This document shows, in pieces, positions 37,732 to 39,060 of a stretch of DNA of 39,060 nucleotides (positions are counted from its first letter, which is position 1; each line of letters opens with the position of its first letter). The position numbers and the translations under genes are program-made. Origin of the DNA: an uncultured Bacteroidota bacterium (GTDB lineage Bacteria > Bacteroidota > Bacteroidia > Chitinophagales > Chitinophagaceae); contig CAIUKP010000335.1 of assembly GCA_903899675.1 (NCBI GenBank), positions 1 to 39,060 on the forward strand. Direction: 5' to 3'. The notes beneath the pieces are model-generated. The model was not told the DNA's origin and did no database searches. It saw only the letters and a program-made list of their open reading frames with translations.

Positions 37732-37859
37732 GCTTTGTTTTTTGGGGGGATTAGTAATTTATTAAATGGTAAAGTAGCCCGATTAAAAACAACTGCTTCA
37801 GGATTATCTCAGATTGCAAGCAATGATATAAAAGGATAAAGCGACTCGCATTTGGGTAA

Positions 37860-38240
37860 TTACATCCAGTTCAGCAGGTATTTTTTATAGGCTGCCCGCA
37901 AATCGGCAATGATTCTTTCTAATTGATGCACTTCTTCCCCAATGTTTTCATTGTCGGCTACCAGTCTAGTATCTACTCGGCCCGCATGAATTTTGGCTTC
38001 GTCGGTTGCTAGGTGATGATTTTGTAAAATGCGGTTTCGGAGTTCATCGATGTTCTTCCTTTGAATGAGAAACTGGTTTTGAAAATGTTCGGCTTCAGAG
38101 AGGGCTTCCTGGGAAGTGTTTTTATTAACCACTTCGCTCAATAGTTTTTCTAAAAACTGAATTTCCTGAAAGTAAAAATCCAACAGGTGTTGTAATTCTC
38201 GGGGTTTATTGGTTAGGTGGGAGGCGGCTGTGTAAGACAT
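37860..38240 (-). CDS. Hypothetical coiled-coil-rich small protein
   Basis: Complete ORF with internal Met start (MSYTAASHLTNKPRELQHLLDFYFQ), helical composition. Confidence 0.65.
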   Translation of the reverse strand: MSYTAASHLTNKPRELQHLLDFYFQEIQFLEKLLSEVVNKNTSQEALSEAEHFQNQFLIQRKNIDELRNRILQNHHLATDEAKIHAGRVDTRLVADNENIGEEVHQLERIIADLRAAYKKYLLNWM

Positions 38241-38382
38241 ATACTTATTTTTAAATGATTGAATAAATGTTAACAACAAAGCTAAATAGGCGGACAGCCA
38301 AAAAAAATGACATTTATCAGTAATGAGCTAATATGCAACAAATCACAAATCAAGTAACTTTACCCCTATTAAACTTACTTGT

Positions 38383-38691
38383 ATGCACATACGACAGTTA
38401 TTTGGGTTCCTATTATTGATTGGCGCATTATCTGCTTGTATGCAAAAACAGCCGGTAGAGGATGTGCCCGAGAAATTGAAAACAGCCATGAAGCAGTTTT
38501 TAGAGCAATCTGCCCAGGGGAATACAACTGGAACGCAGTTTACGGTAGAGCAAGTGGCCTATTATGCTGGGCAGGAATTTTATGAATGTGAATTCAAGGT
38601 TAGGATGAAGCGTTTGCAGGGCAGTGATACAACCGGACAAATGCTGGCGCGCATCAAAAAGGACTACTCTTCGGTTTTACGAAAATATTAG
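38383..38691 (+). CDS. Hypothetical lipoprotein
   Basis: MHIRQLFGFLLLIGALSACMQ lipobox. Confidence 0.75.
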   Translation: MHIRQLFGFLLLIGALSACMQKQPVEDVPEKLKTAMKQFLEQSAQGNTTGTQFTVEQVAYYAGQEFYECEFKVRMKRLQGSDTTGQMLARIKKDYSSVLRKY

Positions 38692-38706
38692 CGCCGGTTG
38701 GGTGGG

Positions 38707-39060
38707 TTATTTTTTATGACCGGTTATTTCAGCTGTAAATAGGAGTCGATGGGTATTGGGTATCGTATTGGCAGATACCTGGATGCTTTTTCTTACCCAT
38801 CCGGTAACGGATAGTTCGGTATAAAAGGCTACCCGGATGCTATCGGTTTGTCCGGGCAGAATGGGATGTCCAGGGCCTATCACTTGTAAACAACTACATC
38901 CCCCATCAGCTGCTGATATTATAAGGGGTGCGTTTCCAGAGTTGGTAAAGGGGAAATAGAGTAGAGCAGTGTCGCCCATGGGAATTTTACCCAGATCCTT
39001 ACTGGTGCTTTTCCAGGTTATTTGGGCTGGCGTAGGGGTGGGGGCAATTTCGGCTAGATC
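38707..39060 (-). CDS. DUF1573-family protein, 5' end truncated by window edge
   Basis: Frame stays open to 39060 (DLAEIAPTPTPAQITWKSTSKDLGKIPMGDTALLYFPFTNSGNAPLIISAADGGCSCLQ); typical FxxxNxGxxPLxIxxxxxxCxC. Confidence 0.85.
   Translation of the reverse strand, partial: DLAEIAPTPTPAQITWKSTSKDLGKIPMGDTALLYFPFTNSGNAPLIISAADGGCSCLQVIGPGHPILPGQTDSIRVAFYTELSVTGWVRKSIQVSANTIPNTHRLLFTAEITGHKK

Noticed and set aside
37612-37839. 75-aa ORF over the G-rich/palindromic region
   Set aside because: Covers a repeat-like element and has no protein-like features; better explained as REP-like non-coding DNA.

Overview
The window looks like a Bacteroidota chromosome segment, probably Chitinophagaceae-like. 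This is inferred from TAnnTTTG-type promoters, PorP/SprF, a gliding-type C-terminal domain, and DUF6089 and DUF6175 proteins. Most of it is housekeeping: DUF6089, uppS, bamA, two OmpH/Skp genes, murI, rpmH (too short for the ORF track) and rnpA. It also holds a secreted glycoside-hydrolase-like protein, an M43 protease/SprF pair, a D-amino-acid gene run (D-aminoacylase, DUF1611, enolase-superfamily epimerase), DUF6671, tsaC/sua5, an SbtA-like transporter, thioredoxin, rhodanese, GH3, OmpA, PhyH, a ceramidase-like protein, a HerA-like ATPase, an L,D-transpeptidase, a DUF6175 three-gene cluster, an Ldh-family oxidoreductase, arginase and a partial DUF1573 gene. The best candidate for an undescribed system is at 9831-10361. 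A GxxExxY gene (PD-(D/E)XK nuclease-like, catalytic D...ExK apparently intact) is followed directly by a non-coding, same-strand array of 12 perfect CACGGATG octamers, plus degenerate edge units. The octamers are separated by a small fixed set of spacers (G, GG, A, GAGC/GAGG), and the array ends at the 3' end of a convergent ypfJ-like metallopeptidase gene. Secondary candidates are an orphan 26-codon minus-strand ORF with its own intrinsic terminator (25299-25433), a G-rich/palindromic REP-like element (37657-37731) and a possible D-glutamate catabolic operon (15683-19334). Everything was read by eye with no database search.
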